Source: Roseococcus thiosulfatophilus
Lineage (GTDB): Bacteria; Pseudomonadota; Alphaproteobacteria; Acetobacterales; Acetobacteraceae
Assembly (NCBI RefSeq): GCF_017311575.1
Contig: NZ_JAFFQY010000011.1
Span: 1 to 64,000 of the forward strand
Direction of reading: 5' to 3'
DNA length: 64,000 bases
Positions 50,872 to 62,029 of this stretch are shown here, one piece after another; the stretch's first letter is position 1, and every line of letters begins with the position of its first letter. Both the position numbers and the translations under genes were made by a program. The notes under the pieces are model-generated. The model had not been told where the DNA came from, ran no database searches, and saw only the letters and a list, made by a program, of their open reading frames with translations.

Positions 50872-51921
50872 ATGCCCGACGGCACGCAAGATCAGCTTCC
50901 CATCCGCTTTGATCTTCTCACCTCCAACCCGGTCTACAAGCCGTTCCGCTACCCCTGGGCCTATGAGGCCTGGTTGCAGCAGCAGCGGATTCACTGGCTG
51001 CCGGAGGAAGTGCCGCTCGCCGACGACGTCAAGGACTGGCAGAAGAACCTGACGGCCGCGGAAAAGAACCTGCTCACCCAGATTTTCCGCTTCTTCACCC
51101 AGGCGGATGTCGAGGTGAACAACTGCTACATGAAGCAGTATTCCCAGGTGTTCAAGCCGACCGAAGTGCTGATGATGATGTCGGCCTTCTCGAACACCGA
51201 GACCATCCACATCGCCGCCTATTCCCATCTGCTTGATACCATCGGGATGCCGGAAATCGAATACACGGCCTTCCTGAAGTACAAGGAGATGAAGGACAAG
51301 TACGACTACATGCAGACCTTCTCGGTCGAGAGCAAGACCGAAATCGCCAAGACGCTGGCCGCCTTCGGCGCCTTCACGGAAGGCCTGCAGCTCTTCGCCT
51401 CCTTCGCCATCCTCATGAATTTCCCTCGCTTCAACAAGATGAAGGGCATGGGGCAGATCGTCTCCTGGTCGGTGCGGGACGAGACGCTGCATTGCCTCTC
51501 CGTGATCCGCCTCTTCCGCACCTTCGTGCAGGAAAACCCGGAGATCTGGAACGAGGAGCTGCGGCGGGACCTCTACCTCATCTGCGCCACCATCGTGGAC
51601 CATGAGGATTCCTTCATTGACCTGGCCTTTGAGCTGGGCGGCGTGGAGGGCATGACGGCCGATGACGTGAAGCAGTACATCCGCTTCATCGCCGACCGCC
51701 GCCTGACGCAGCTGGGCCTCGACCCACTCTACCACGTCGAGAAGAACCCCCTGCCCTGGCTTGACGAGATGCTGGGCGCCATCGAGCACACCAACTTCTT
51801 CGAGAACCGCGCGACCGAATATTCCCGCGCCTCGACCGAGGGCACCTGGGAGGAGGCCTTCGCCGGCCACACCTTCAGCAGCGCCCAGCCCGAGGGCGAG
51901 ATCAAGCTGCCTCCCCACTGA
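50872..51921 (+). CDS. nrdB: Class I ribonucleotide reductase, small (radical) subunit
   Basis: The product has 349 residues. TETIHIAAYSHLL gives E110, H113 and Y117, the last at the position of the stable tyrosyl radical; FFTQADVEVNNCY, ESKTEIAKTLAAFGAFTEG and SVRDETLHCLSVI supply the other di-metal carboxylate and His ligands. It holds the metal centre that starts each NrdA turnover. The ATG has an AAAGGACAC site. Regulation by the palindromic gap before it is possible but not shown. Confidence 0.95.
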   Translation: MPDGTQDQLPIRFDLLTSNPVYKPFRYPWAYEAWLQQQRIHWLPEEVPLADDVKDWQKNLTAAEKNLLTQIFRFFTQADVEVNNCYMKQYSQVFKPTEVLMMMSAFSNTETIHIAAYSHLLDTIGMPEIEYTAFLKYKEMKDKYDYMQTFSVESKTEIAKTLAAFGAFTEGLQLFASFAILMNFPRFNKMKGMGQIVSWSVRDETLHCLSVIRLFRTFVQENPEIWNEELRRDLYLICATIVDHEDSFIDLAFELGGVEGMTADDVKQYIRFIADRRLTQLGLDPLYHVEKNPLPWLDEMLGAIEHTNFFENRATEYSRASTEGTWEEAFAGHTFSSAQPEGEIKLPPH

Positions 51922-51979
51922 GGGCGGGCGCGCGCCGCGGCCCCATGCACGCCGCGGCGCACTGCGCTATATACGACGC

Positions 51980-52675
51980 ATGCTTCGAATCCTTCGTCTC
52001 TCCAGCCTGCTCCTGATCCTGATGGTGGGTGGCGTCTGGGCCTTCGCCTGGGCCACCAAATCCCCGCAGGAAACCCTGGGCGAGGCCTTCGCCAACCGCC
52101 TGGCCTCGGTCTTCGGGCAGGACATGCCGAGCCCCTCGGCCGGCGGCGGTGGCATGCAGCTCCCGCCCGGGGTGACGCTGGGCGGCGCCTTCAGCCTGAC
52201 CGACCACACCGGCCGCGACGTGACCCAGCAGGATTTCGCCGGGCGCTGGCTGCTGGTCTATTTCGGCTTCACCTATTGCCCCGATGTGTGCCCGACCGAG
52301 CTCGGCACCATCGCGGCCGCGCTGGACACCATGGGCGCGGAGGGCGAGGCGGTGACGCCCGTCCTCATCACCATTGACCCCGAGCGCGACACGCCGGCGC
52401 AGCTGGCCGACTATGTGGCGGCCTTCCACCCGCGCATGGTCGGCCTGACCGGCACGGCGCAGCAGGTCGCCGATGCCGCGCGGCGCTACCGCGTCTTCTA
52501 CGCGCGCGCGCAACGGCCGGAGATGACCGAATACACCATGGACCATTCCAGCTTCGTCTACCTGGTGGGGCCAGACGGGCTGGTGCGGATGCTGTTCCGG
52601 GCCGAGACCACGCCGGAGGCGATGGCGGCCGCGGTGCGCGGGCAGTTGCGCGCGGCGGGGCGTATCGGGACGTGA
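51980..52675 (+). CDS. SCO1/SenC copper-binding protein
   Basis: The product has 231 residues. One N-terminal membrane helix (LRLSSLLLILMVGGVWAFAW) anchors a thioredoxin-like domain. VYFGFTYCPDVCPTELGTI gives C100 and C104, and TMDHSSFVYLVGPDG the His near 189, the three copper ligands. ITIDPERDTPAQLADY is conserved. SCO proteins deliver copper to the CuA site of cytochrome c oxidase. It is 58 bp after nrdB but functionally separate. Confidence 0.92.
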   Translation: MLRILRLSSLLLILMVGGVWAFAWATKSPQETLGEAFANRLASVFGQDMPSPSAGGGGMQLPPGVTLGGAFSLTDHTGRDVTQQDFAGRWLLVYFGFTYCPDVCPTELGTIAAALDTMGAEGEAVTPVLITIDPERDTPAQLADYVAAFHPRMVGLTGTAQQVADAARRYRVFYARAQRPEMTEYTMDHSSFVYLVGPDGLVRMLFRAETTPEAMAAAVRGQLRAAGRIGT

Positions 52676-52798
52676 GGCGGCGCGGGTCTGGCCAAAGGGG
52701 CGTGCATGCGTCTGCCCCTGGCGGCATGCGCCGTTCCATGTCCATAAGCTTCCCAATTGAGGAATACGGGCACGGCGCCGCCGTGCGAGGAGTGCGAC

Positions 52799-53086
52799 AT
52801 GGCGGATGAAGACGAACACGGCCAGGCTGGAGAAGAGGGCGCGCGCGCCGGTGCGCCGCCGCGCCAGGGCCGCCGCCTGTCGGACAAGATCCTGGTGGCC
52901 TTCCACCAGGCCTGCGACCAGTCGGATTTCGAGGTGGCGGAGCAGTTGCTGCGCGTGCTGGAAATGATGCTGACGCGCCGCGCCGTCTCGCCCGACGCCA
53001 ATCGCCGCCGCAACATCGAGACGCTGGTGGCCGCGCATGAGCGGCTGTGGCACCTGCGCCACCCTGACGCCGACCAGGAATTGTAA
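52799..53086 (+). CDS. Small helical protein of unknown function
   Basis: The product has 95 residues, starting MADEDEHGQAGEEGARAG. The first 25 or so residues are polar and probably disordered. The rest (LSDKILVAFHQACDQSDFEV, AEQLLRVLEMMLTRRA, NIETLVAAHERLWHLRHPD) is helical with heptad-like leucines. It has no signal or membrane segment. The ATG follows GAGGAGTGCGAC. I do not recognise a function; it faces bcp with a hairpin between them. Confidence 0.7.
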   Translation: MADEDEHGQAGEEGARAGAPPRQGRRLSDKILVAFHQACDQSDFEVAEQLLRVLEMMLTRRAVSPDANRRRNIETLVAAHERLWHLRHPDADQEL

Positions 53087-53102
53087 GGGGCGCGCGCGCC
53101 CC
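53087..53102. terminator. GC palindrome between convergent genes
   Basis: GGGGCGCGCGCGCCCC, a perfect 16 bp palindrome right after the TAA of the small protein, is followed on plus by TTCCCTT. It is a plausible terminator for the plus strand, and bcp ends 6 bp further on. Confidence 0.5.
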
Positions 53103-53108
53103 TTCCCT

Positions 53109-53576
53109 TCAGAGGGCCTTCGCCGCTTCCATCACCTGGGCCGCATGGGCCTCGGGCTTCACCTTGCGCCAGATGGCCTTGATGGTGCCGTCGGCGCCGA
53201 CCAGGAAGCTCGTCCGCTCCATGCCCATGTATTTCTTGCCATACATGGATTTCTCGACCCAGGTGCCATAGGCGCCGGCCACCTTCTGGTCCGCGTCGGA
53301 GGCCAGCGGGAATTCCAGGCCGTACTTCTTCGCGAACTTCTCGATGGGCGGCATGGCGTCGGGGCTGACGCCGATGACGGTGAGGCCGAGCTTGCCGAGC
53401 TGCGGCAGCGCCTCCTGGATGCCGCAGGCCTGCTTGGTGCAGCCGGGCGTGTCGGCCTTGGGGTAGAAGTAGAGCAGGTAGGGCTGGCCCTTCAGCGCCT
53501 CGCGGCTGACCTGCCGCCCGCCCGAGGCCGGCATGGTGAAGTCCGGCGCCGCATCGCCCACCGACAATTCGCTCAT
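53109..53576 (-). CDS. bcp: Thioredoxin-dependent peroxiredoxin (Bcp/PrxQ)
   Basis: The product has 155 residues. YFYPKADTPGCTKQACGIQE holds the peroxidatic C46 and resolving C51, the five-apart spacing of atypical two-Cys PrxQ. APDFTMPASGG and ERTSFLVGADGTIKAIWRKV are conserved. It reduces H2O2 and organic peroxides with thioredoxin in the cytoplasm. The ATG at 53576 is the family start; the open frame before it is unsupported. Confidence 0.93.
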   Translation of the reverse strand: MSELSVGDAAPDFTMPASGGRQVSREALKGQPYLLYFYPKADTPGCTKQACGIQEALPQLGKLGLTVIGVSPDAMPPIEKFAKKYGLEFPLASDADQKVAGAYGTWVEKSMYGKKYMGMERTSFLVGADGTIKAIWRKVKPEAHAAQVMEAAKAL

Positions 53577-53631
53577 TTCGCGCGCATCCCTCTCTGGTCG
53601 CGAACCGCAGATGCGTCCGCGCCCACGTCTT

Positions 53632-54273
53632 TCAACCGCCCAGCACGCGGCGCAGCTTGCGCACCGCACTGTCGGGGGTGGTGAAGACCGGCAGGCCCGT
53701 GGCCTCGGCGACCGCGGGCGCCACATGGGCCAGGCTGAACTGGCCCAGCGCGATGGCGTCCACGCCCTGGAAGCGCTGCGCCGCCTCGATGGCCAGCGTG
53801 TCATGCCGCGCCACCCCGCCGGCGTCGAGGGCGGCCAGCGCGCCCTCGGCCAGCATGGGCACCACCTCGATGCCGGGCGGGAATTCGGGCGGCATGGAGG
53901 TCAGTGTGCCGGGGAAGGTGGCCAGCAGACCGATGCGGCGGTGCCCGGCCTCGATGATCTCCTCGATCATCGCCTCATTGGGCTTGAGCACGGGGATGGC
54001 GGCTTGCTCCGCCGCCACCGCCTCGATGCAGGGGCCGAAGGCCGAACAGGTGAAGAGGATGGCGGCACTCCCCGTGCCGGCGGCATAGCGGCCCAGCGTC
54101 AGGAAGCGCTCGGTCATGCCGGGCGTCAGCTTGCCCTCGCGTGCCAGGTCGGCGGAGAGGCTGTCATCCAGCAGGTTCATCAGCACCTGGCCGGGCCAGA
54201 GGCGGGCGAAGGCGGCCTCGATGGGCGGCGGCGAGTGGCGCAGCGCATGGATCAGGGTGATGCGGTGGGCCAT
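53632..54273 (-). CDS. Asp/Glu racemase-superfamily protein with one catalytic Cys
   Basis: The product has 213 residues. ILFTCSAFGPCIEAVAAE has C76 (with C82 nearby) at the first catalytic position, and AIPVLKPNEAMIEEIIEAG fits the superfamily. At the second site the sequence is DAIALGQFSLAHVAP, with Gln-Phe-Ser where a Cys would stand. It is a different branch from the racemase protein at 38239. Substrate unknown. It follows a secreted protein gene by 3 bp on the same strand. Confidence 0.82.
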   Translation of the reverse strand: MAHRITLIHALRHSPPPIEAAFARLWPGQVLMNLLDDSLSADLAREGKLTPGMTERFLTLGRYAAGTGSAAILFTCSAFGPCIEAVAAEQAAIPVLKPNEAMIEEIIEAGHRRIGLLATFPGTLTSMPPEFPPGIEVVPMLAEGALAALDAGGVARHDTLAIEAAQRFQGVDAIALGQFSLAHVAPAVAEATGLPVFTTPDSAVRKLRRVLGG

Positions 54274-54276
54274 GGG

Positions 54277-54708
54277 TCAGGTCTTGCAGCGGCGCAGCAC
54301 CGAGGGGAATTCGATGCAGTTGGGAAAGGCGATCTCGTCATCGCCGCGGCGGACCACGCGCAGCAGGTCGGGATTGTTCTGGCAGCCGAAGCCGGATTCG
54401 GGCGGCACCCGCCCGCTCTGCGCGACCAGGCGGATCTCCACCCCGTCATTCGTGACGGCCACCGTCTCGATCAGGCGCTGGCGGTAGGCGATGTCGAGAT
54501 TCGCCATCCGCATGATCACGTCGCGCGTGAAGATGACGACGGCATTGCCGAAGCAGCCCGGGCCCTGGGTGTCCACGGCGGGAAAGATGCCGCCGGTCCA
54601 GGTGCCGAAGAGCCATTCATGGGGCGGGCCCGACTGGGCACGCAGCGTGGCGGGGGCCGCGAGGGCGGGGGCGGCGAGCAGCAGGGAACGGCGGCGCAAG
54701 ATGGGCAA
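54277..54708 (-). CDS. Exported protein of unknown function
   Basis: The product has 143 residues. MPILRRRSLLLAAPALAAPA is an arginine-rich signal ending near LRAQ. The mature part has HEWLFGTWTGGIFPAVDTQG, FGNAVVIFTRDVIMRMAN and four Cys that could form two disulfides. The ...EWLFGTWTGG start recalls lipocalin-like exported proteins, but this is weak. It lies 3 bp upstream of the racemase-family gene and 21 bp after the MFS gene on the same strand. Confidence 0.7.
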   Translation of the reverse strand: MPILRRRSLLLAAPALAAPATLRAQSGPPHEWLFGTWTGGIFPAVDTQGPGCFGNAVVIFTRDVIMRMANLDIAYRQRLIETVAVTNDGVEIRLVAQSGRVPPESGFGCQNNPDLLRVVRRGDDEIAFPNCIEFPSVLRRCKT

Positions 54709-54729
54709 GGTGAATTCTCCGGGCCGGGG

Positions 54730-55947
54730 TCAGGGCTTTGTAGCGGCTTGCGCCGGGAGTGCCAAAGCCGGGCCGTCGCGCACCGGCAAATGCACCAGCG
54801 CGGCGAAGGCGGCGGCGGCGATGCAGAGGCTCCACATCAGGTCATAGCTGCCCGTCAGGTCGAAGATCAGCCCGCCCAGATAGGCCCCCGTGAAGCCGCC
54901 GACCTGGTGGCCGAGGAAGACCAGGCCGAAGATGGTGGCGAGCCAGCGCGTGCCGTAGTTGCGCGCGACCAGCGCCACGGTGGGCGGCACGGTGGAAAGC
55001 CAGAGCACGCCCATCAGGGCGGAGAAGATCAGCACGTTGGTCGTCGTCTTGTCGGCGAGCAGGAAGGCCGTCATCAGCACGCCGCGGCCGGCATAGATCA
55101 GCACCAGCAATTCCCGCCGCCGCCAGCGCTGCGAGAGTTCGCCCGCGGCCAGCGAGCCCGCGATGTTGAACAGCCCGATCAGCGCGATGGAGGCCGCGCC
55201 CACGCTGGCCGGCAGCATGCAGGAGGCGACGAAGCCCGGCATGTGGACGGCGAGGAAGCTGACATGCAGGCCGCAGACGAAGAAGCCGAAGAAGAGGCAC
55301 CAGAAGCTGGGTGAGCGCAGAGCGAGGGACAGCGCCTCGCCTGCCGTCTGCTCCACCTCGCCCGCCACGGGGGGCGCGGGCTTGTCGTTCAGCGGCAAGG
55401 CGAGTGGCACCATCAGCAGCGCGGCCCCCGCCAGCAGGAACAGCGCCCCCTGCCAGCCGGCCACCGAGATGCCCAATTGGCTCAGCGGCACCACGAGGAA
55501 CTGCCCGAAGCTGGAGCCCGCCGTGCCGAGGCCCACCGCGCGGCCGCGCATCTCGGGCGGCAGCAGCCGCGTCAGGCTCGCGATGATGACGGGCATGCCG
55601 GCGGCGGAGACGGCCACGCCCATGACGATGCCCGCGAAGAAGGTGAACCAGAACAACGAGGTGGAGAGCGCCATGCCCAGGATGCCCAGCGCATAGAGCA
55701 CCGCGCCGCCCATGATGACGCGCCGGCCGCCGATGCGGTCGGCCACCTGGCCGCAGATGGGCTGGGCCACGCCATTCACCAGCACCTGCAAGGCGATGGC
55801 CAGCGCGAAGCCCGAGGCCGACCAGCCCAGCGTGGTGGTCATGGGGGCGAGGAAGAGGCCGAAGCTCTGGCGCAGCCCCATGGCGAGGGCGGCACCCAGC
55901 ACGGCACAGGCGATCAGCAGCCCCGCGGCGCGGGGGGTGGCGGACAT
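54730..55947 (-). CDS. Major facilitator superfamily transporter
   Basis: The product has 405 residues and about 12 hydrophobic helices. GQVADRIGGRRVIMGGAVLY is the MFS motif between helices 2 and 3, and GELSQRWRRRELLVLIY its repeat in the second half. GLRQSFGLFLAPMTTTLGWS resembles the oxalate/formate or monocarboxylate-type carriers. It is the first gene of a minus run ending at bcp, and is divergent from queA by 100 bp. The substrate is unknown; an organic acid is likely. Confidence 0.87.
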   Translation of the reverse strand: MSATPRAAGLLIACAVLGAALAMGLRQSFGLFLAPMTTTLGWSASGFALAIALQVLVNGVAQPICGQVADRIGGRRVIMGGAVLYALGILGMALSTSLFWFTFFAGIVMGVAVSAAGMPVIIASLTRLLPPEMRGRAVGLGTAGSSFGQFLVVPLSQLGISVAGWQGALFLLAGAALLMVPLALPLNDKPAPPVAGEVEQTAGEALSLALRSPSFWCLFFGFFVCGLHVSFLAVHMPGFVASCMLPASVGAASIALIGLFNIAGSLAAGELSQRWRRRELLVLIYAGRGVLMTAFLLADKTTTNVLIFSALMGVLWLSTVPPTVALVARNYGTRWLATIFGLVFLGHQVGGFTGAYLGGLIFDLTGSYDLMWSLCIAAAAFAALVHLPVRDGPALALPAQAATKP

Positions 55948-56047
55948 GGGGCGAGTCTCTCCGGTTCGGCCCATCCTGGCATGGTGGGGGCGTGCGGTCA
56001 TCCGGCGGTTGCGCGGGGGGCGCGGGCGCGCTACCGCCCGGCCTCCC

Positions 56048-58691
<2,644 letters not shown>

Positions 58692-58694
58692 CGC

Positions 58695-60068
58695 CTACAG
58701 GGCGGGCCGCTTTGCCCGGTGGCCGTTCTCGCGTTCCAGCGCATGTCCAGCCGCCAGCACCAGCCCATCCTGCCAGGGCTTGCCCACGATCTGCACCGCC
58801 ACCGGCAGCCCGCCCTCCCCGAAGCCCGTGCAGACCGACAGGGCGGGCCAGCCCAGGATGTTGAAGGGGATGGTGAAGCCCGGCTTCTCGATGCTGGCGA
58901 ACTTGCCCACCTCCGTGATCTTCGGCGCCTCGCCCACCACGGCGGCGGTGACCAGCAGATCCACGCCCTCGGTCGCGGCCAGGGTGCGGGCGATGATCTC
59001 CCGCCGCTTGCGCTGGGCCTGGAGGTAGTCGCCTGCCGTCAGCAGCGCGCCCATGCCCAGCCGCGCGCGCAGGGCCTCGCCATACTTCATGGGCCTCTCG
59101 CGCATCCATGGTTCATGCACGGCCCAGGCCTCGGCCGCCAGCGTCACCCAGCCGGCGGCGTGGAAATCCTGGAGCGGCGGCAGGGTGACCTCCACCACCT
59201 CCATGCCCCGCGCGCGGAAGATGGCGAGGCTCTCCTCGATGCCGCGCAGCGTGGCGTCGGAGACGCGGTGATCGCTTTCGTGGAAATGCCGGATCACGCC
59301 GACGCGCCGCGCGCGGAGGTCCTGCGTCACGTCGAAGCTGGGCACAGGGTGGCTGGCGCTGCTGGGGTCGGCGGGGTCGTGGCCGGCCATGGCCTCCAGC
59401 AGCAGGGCGCAATCCTCGCTGGTCCAGGCCATGGGCCCGGTCGTGTCGAGCGTGTGCGCCAGCGGCAGCACGCCGGAACGTGAGCACAGCCCGTAGCTCG
59501 GCTTGATGCCGGCGATGCCGCAGAGCGCCGCGGGGCCGCGGATGGAGCCGCCCGTGTCCGAACCGGTGCCGCCCAGTACCATGCCGGACGCCACCGCGGC
59601 CCCCGTGCCGCTGCTGCTGCCGGCGGTGAAGCGCTCCGTGTCCCAGGGGTTGCGGGCGGGGGGCCAGGGCAGGTCGAAGCTCGGGCCGCCAAAGGCGAAT
59701 TCATGGGTGGCGAGCTTGCCCAGCAGCACCACGCCCGCCTCGCGCCAGCGCGCCACGGTGAAGGCGTCCTGCGCCGGCACATGGTCTTGCATCTGGGCGG
59801 AATGGCCGGTGGTGGCGATGCCGGCCGTCTCGTAGATATCCTTGTGGCCGATGGGGATGCCGTCGAGCTTCCCGCGCAGGCTGCCCGCCATCTGGCGCTT
59901 CTCGGCGGCGCGGGCGTCGTCCATCGCGCGTTCGGGCGTTTGCAGGATGAAGGCGTGCAAAGCGGGCTGGTGGGCCTCCACGCGCGCCAGGCAGGCCTGC
60001 GCGAGTTCCACGGGCGAGAGGCGCTTGGCCGCGATCTCGCGCACGGCCTCGGCGATGGTGGGGATCAT
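58695..60068 (-). CDS. Amidase-signature hydrolase (AtzE/GatA-like)
   Basis: The product has 457 residues. LDGIPIGHKDIYETAG has the catalytic Lys, GSSSGTGAAVASGMV and GGTGSDTGGSIRGPAAL the cis-Ser and Ser nucleophile of the amidase signature. NHxGRK-like GIAGIKPSYGLCSRSGVLPL follows. It is preceded, with 4 bp overlap, by a gene for an AtzG-like small protein, as in the AtzE-AtzG hydrolase complex and in GatCAB. The substrate is probably a small amide or carboxy-urea compound. Confidence 0.9.
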   Translation of the reverse strand: MIPTIAEAVREIAAKRLSPVELAQACLARVEAHQPALHAFILQTPERAMDDARAAEKRQMAGSLRGKLDGIPIGHKDIYETAGIATTGHSAQMQDHVPAQDAFTVARWREAGVVLLGKLATHEFAFGGPSFDLPWPPARNPWDTERFTAGSSSGTGAAVASGMVLGGTGSDTGGSIRGPAALCGIAGIKPSYGLCSRSGVLPLAHTLDTTGPMAWTSEDCALLLEAMAGHDPADPSSASHPVPSFDVTQDLRARRVGVIRHFHESDHRVSDATLRGIEESLAIFRARGMEVVEVTLPPLQDFHAAGWVTLAAEAWAVHEPWMRERPMKYGEALRARLGMGALLTAGDYLQAQRKRREIIARTLAATEGVDLLVTAAVVGEAPKITEVGKFASIEKPGFTIPFNILGWPALSVCTGFGEGGLPVAVQIVGKPWQDGLVLAAGHALERENGHRAKRPAL

Positions 60069-60271
60069 GCGCGCGCCACCGGCAGGGCGAAGGTATAGGC
60101 AGGCTCGGCGGCCATGGGGTTGGAGGGGGCGCGCAGCCGGTCCAGCAGCACGCGAAGATGGGGGTGGGCCAGGCGCAGCGCCTCCGCCTCGGCCGGCGGG
60201 AGGTCGAGGCCGACCTGGCGCATCACCAGGGTGAATTCCTCGGGGCTCAAGGGCGGGTGCGGCTCGGCCAT
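60065..60271 (-). CDS. AtzG-like (DUF4089) small amidase partner
   Basis: The product has 68 residues, starting MAEPHPPLSPEEFTLVMRQV. Two short helices (FTLVMRQVGLDLPPAEAEAL, PHLRVLLDRLR) and a C-terminal AEPAYTF tail fit the DUF4089/AtzG group, structurally like GatC. AtzG wraps around AtzE and is needed for its folding and activity. The stop overlaps the amidase start (ATGA), so a 1:1 complex is inferred. Position is 86 bp divergent from the thiamine-diphosphate enzyme. Confidence 0.82.
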   Translation of the reverse strand: MAEPHPPLSPEEFTLVMRQVGLDLPPAEAEALRLAHPHLRVLLDRLRAPSNPMAAEPAYTFALPVARA

Positions 60272-60357
60272 GCGCGTCTCCTGTGCGGGGTGCCAGCTTG
60301 CGGCCCCTTGGAGCCGGGGTCTAGCGTGCCCCCCAGCCAGCAAGGGAAGGAAACGCC

Positions 60358-61998
60358 ATGAAGGTCGGCGACGCCATCGCGGAGATCATGAAGCGGGAGG
60401 GGATCGAGATCCTCACCGGCTATCCCGTGAACCACCTCATCGAGCACGCGGCGGCGGTGGATATCCGCCCCGTCATGGTCCGGCAGGAGCGCATCGGGCT
60501 GCACATGGCGGACGCCATCAGCCGCGTCACCTCGGGCAAGAAGCTCGGCGCCTTCTGCATGCAGCACGGGCCGGGGGCGGAGAACGCCTATGGCGGCGTC
60601 GCGCAATGCTTCGGCGAGAGCATCCCGGTGCTGGTCATGCCCATGGGCTATCCGCGCCGCATCGCGCATGTGCCGCCCAACTACAATTCCACCATCCAGA
60701 TGCGCGGCGTGACGAAATCGGCCGAGGCCATCATGTCGGCGGCCGAGGTCCCCAACATCATGCGCCGCGCCTTCGCGCGCCTGCGGAACGGGCGCGGCGG
60801 GCCCGTGCTGGTCGAAATCCCGACCGACATGTTCAACGAGGAACTGCCCGGCGAGCTGGACTACACGCCCGTCGTCGCCACGCGCTCCGGCGCGGACCCG
60901 GTGGACATCAGGCGCGCCGCCGAGATGCTGGCCAATGCCCGCCGCCCCGTCATCTATGCCGGCACGGGCGTGCATTGGGCGCAGGCCTGGCCGCAGCTGC
61001 GGGAGCTGGCGGAACTGCTCGCCATTCCCGTGACGTCCAGCCTGGGCGGAAAGTCCTCCTTCCCCGAGGACCATGCGCTGGCGCTGGGCTCGGGCGGCCT
61101 CGCCATGCCCAAGCCCGTACGGCACTTCCTGGACAACGCCGATGTGATCTTCGGCATCGGCTGCTCCTTCACCGAGACGAATTTCGGCGTGAAGATGCCG
61201 GCGCGGAAGCCTGGCGGCGTGAAGTTCATCCACGCGACGCTCGACCCCGACCACATCGACAAGGACATCCGCTGCGACATCGGCCTGGTGGGCGATGCGG
61301 GGCTGATCCTGGACGCGCTACTGGAGGAGCTGCGTGGGCGCGTGAAGGAAAAGCGCGACCACACCCCCGTGCAGCAGGAGATCGAGGCCATCCGCGCGCC
61401 CTGGCTCGCGCAATGGGCGCACAAGCGGGATTCCAACGACGCGCCGCTCAACCCCTACCGCGTGCTGCGCGACCTCTGGCGCACGGTGGATGTGGACAAC
61501 ACCATCATCACCCATGACGCGGGTTCGCCGCGTGACCAGCTCAGCCCCTTCTGGATCAGCCGCACGCCGCTCTCCTATCTCGGCTGGGGCAAGACGACGC
61601 AGCTGGGCTACGGGCTGGGGCTGGCGATGGGGGCGAAGCTCGCGGCCCCGGACAAGCTCTGCATCAATGTCTGGGGCGATGCGGCCATCGGCTTCACGGG
61701 GATGGATTTCGAGACGGCGGTGCGCGAGCGCATCCCTATCCTCTCCATCCTCCTGAACAATTTCTCGATGGCGATCGAGCTGAAGATCATGGCGCTCAGC
61801 ACCGAGAAATACCGCACCACCGACATCAGCGGCGACTATGCCGCGATGGCCCGCGCCTTCGGCGGCTATGGCGAGCGGGTGACGGAGGTGGCGCAGATCA
61901 TCCCCGCCATCCAGCGGGGCATCGAGCAGACGCGGAACGGCGTGCCCGCGCTGCTCGAATTCATCACCAGCAAGGAGACCGAGGTCTCCCGCCAGTAG
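60358..61998 (+). CDS. Thiamine-diphosphate-dependent enzyme of the acetolactate synthase family
   Basis: The product has 546 residues. VRQERIGLHMADAISRVTSG carries the catalytic Glu, FCMQHGPGAENAYGG follows, the middle nucleotide-like domain holds VIYAGTGVHWAQAW, and INVWGDAAIGFTGMDFETA with LLNNFSM is the diphosphate/magnesium motif (GDA...N). The reaction may be decarboxylation or ligation of a 2-keto acid, as in acetolactate synthase, benzoylformate or sulfopyruvate decarboxylase; it is not IlvB, lacking a partner subunit. The ATG has AAGGGAAGGAA. Confidence 0.85.
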   Translation: MKVGDAIAEIMKREGIEILTGYPVNHLIEHAAAVDIRPVMVRQERIGLHMADAISRVTSGKKLGAFCMQHGPGAENAYGGVAQCFGESIPVLVMPMGYPRRIAHVPPNYNSTIQMRGVTKSAEAIMSAAEVPNIMRRAFARLRNGRGGPVLVEIPTDMFNEELPGELDYTPVVATRSGADPVDIRRAAEMLANARRPVIYAGTGVHWAQAWPQLRELAELLAIPVTSSLGGKSSFPEDHALALGSGGLAMPKPVRHFLDNADVIFGIGCSFTETNFGVKMPARKPGGVKFIHATLDPDHIDKDIRCDIGLVGDAGLILDALLEELRGRVKEKRDHTPVQQEIEAIRAPWLAQWAHKRDSNDAPLNPYRVLRDLWRTVDVDNTIITHDAGSPRDQLSPFWISRTPLSYLGWGKTTQLGYGLGLAMGAKLAAPDKLCINVWGDAAIGFTGMDFETAVRERIPILSILLNNFSMAIELKIMALSTEKYRTTDISGDYAAMARAFGGYGERVTEVAQIIPAIQRGIEQTRNGVPALLEFITSKETEVSRQ

Positions 61999-62007
61999 GG
62001 GCCGGAC

Positions 62008-62029
62008 GGCCGGGTGTCACAACCCGGCC
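62008..62029. terminator. Hairpin between convergent genes
   Basis: GGCCGGGT-GTCACA-ACCCGGCC, 8 bp arms and 6 nt loop, lies between the thiamine-diphosphate enzyme (plus) and the lytic transglycosylase (minus), over the latter's stop. No T-run follows. Confidence 0.45.
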
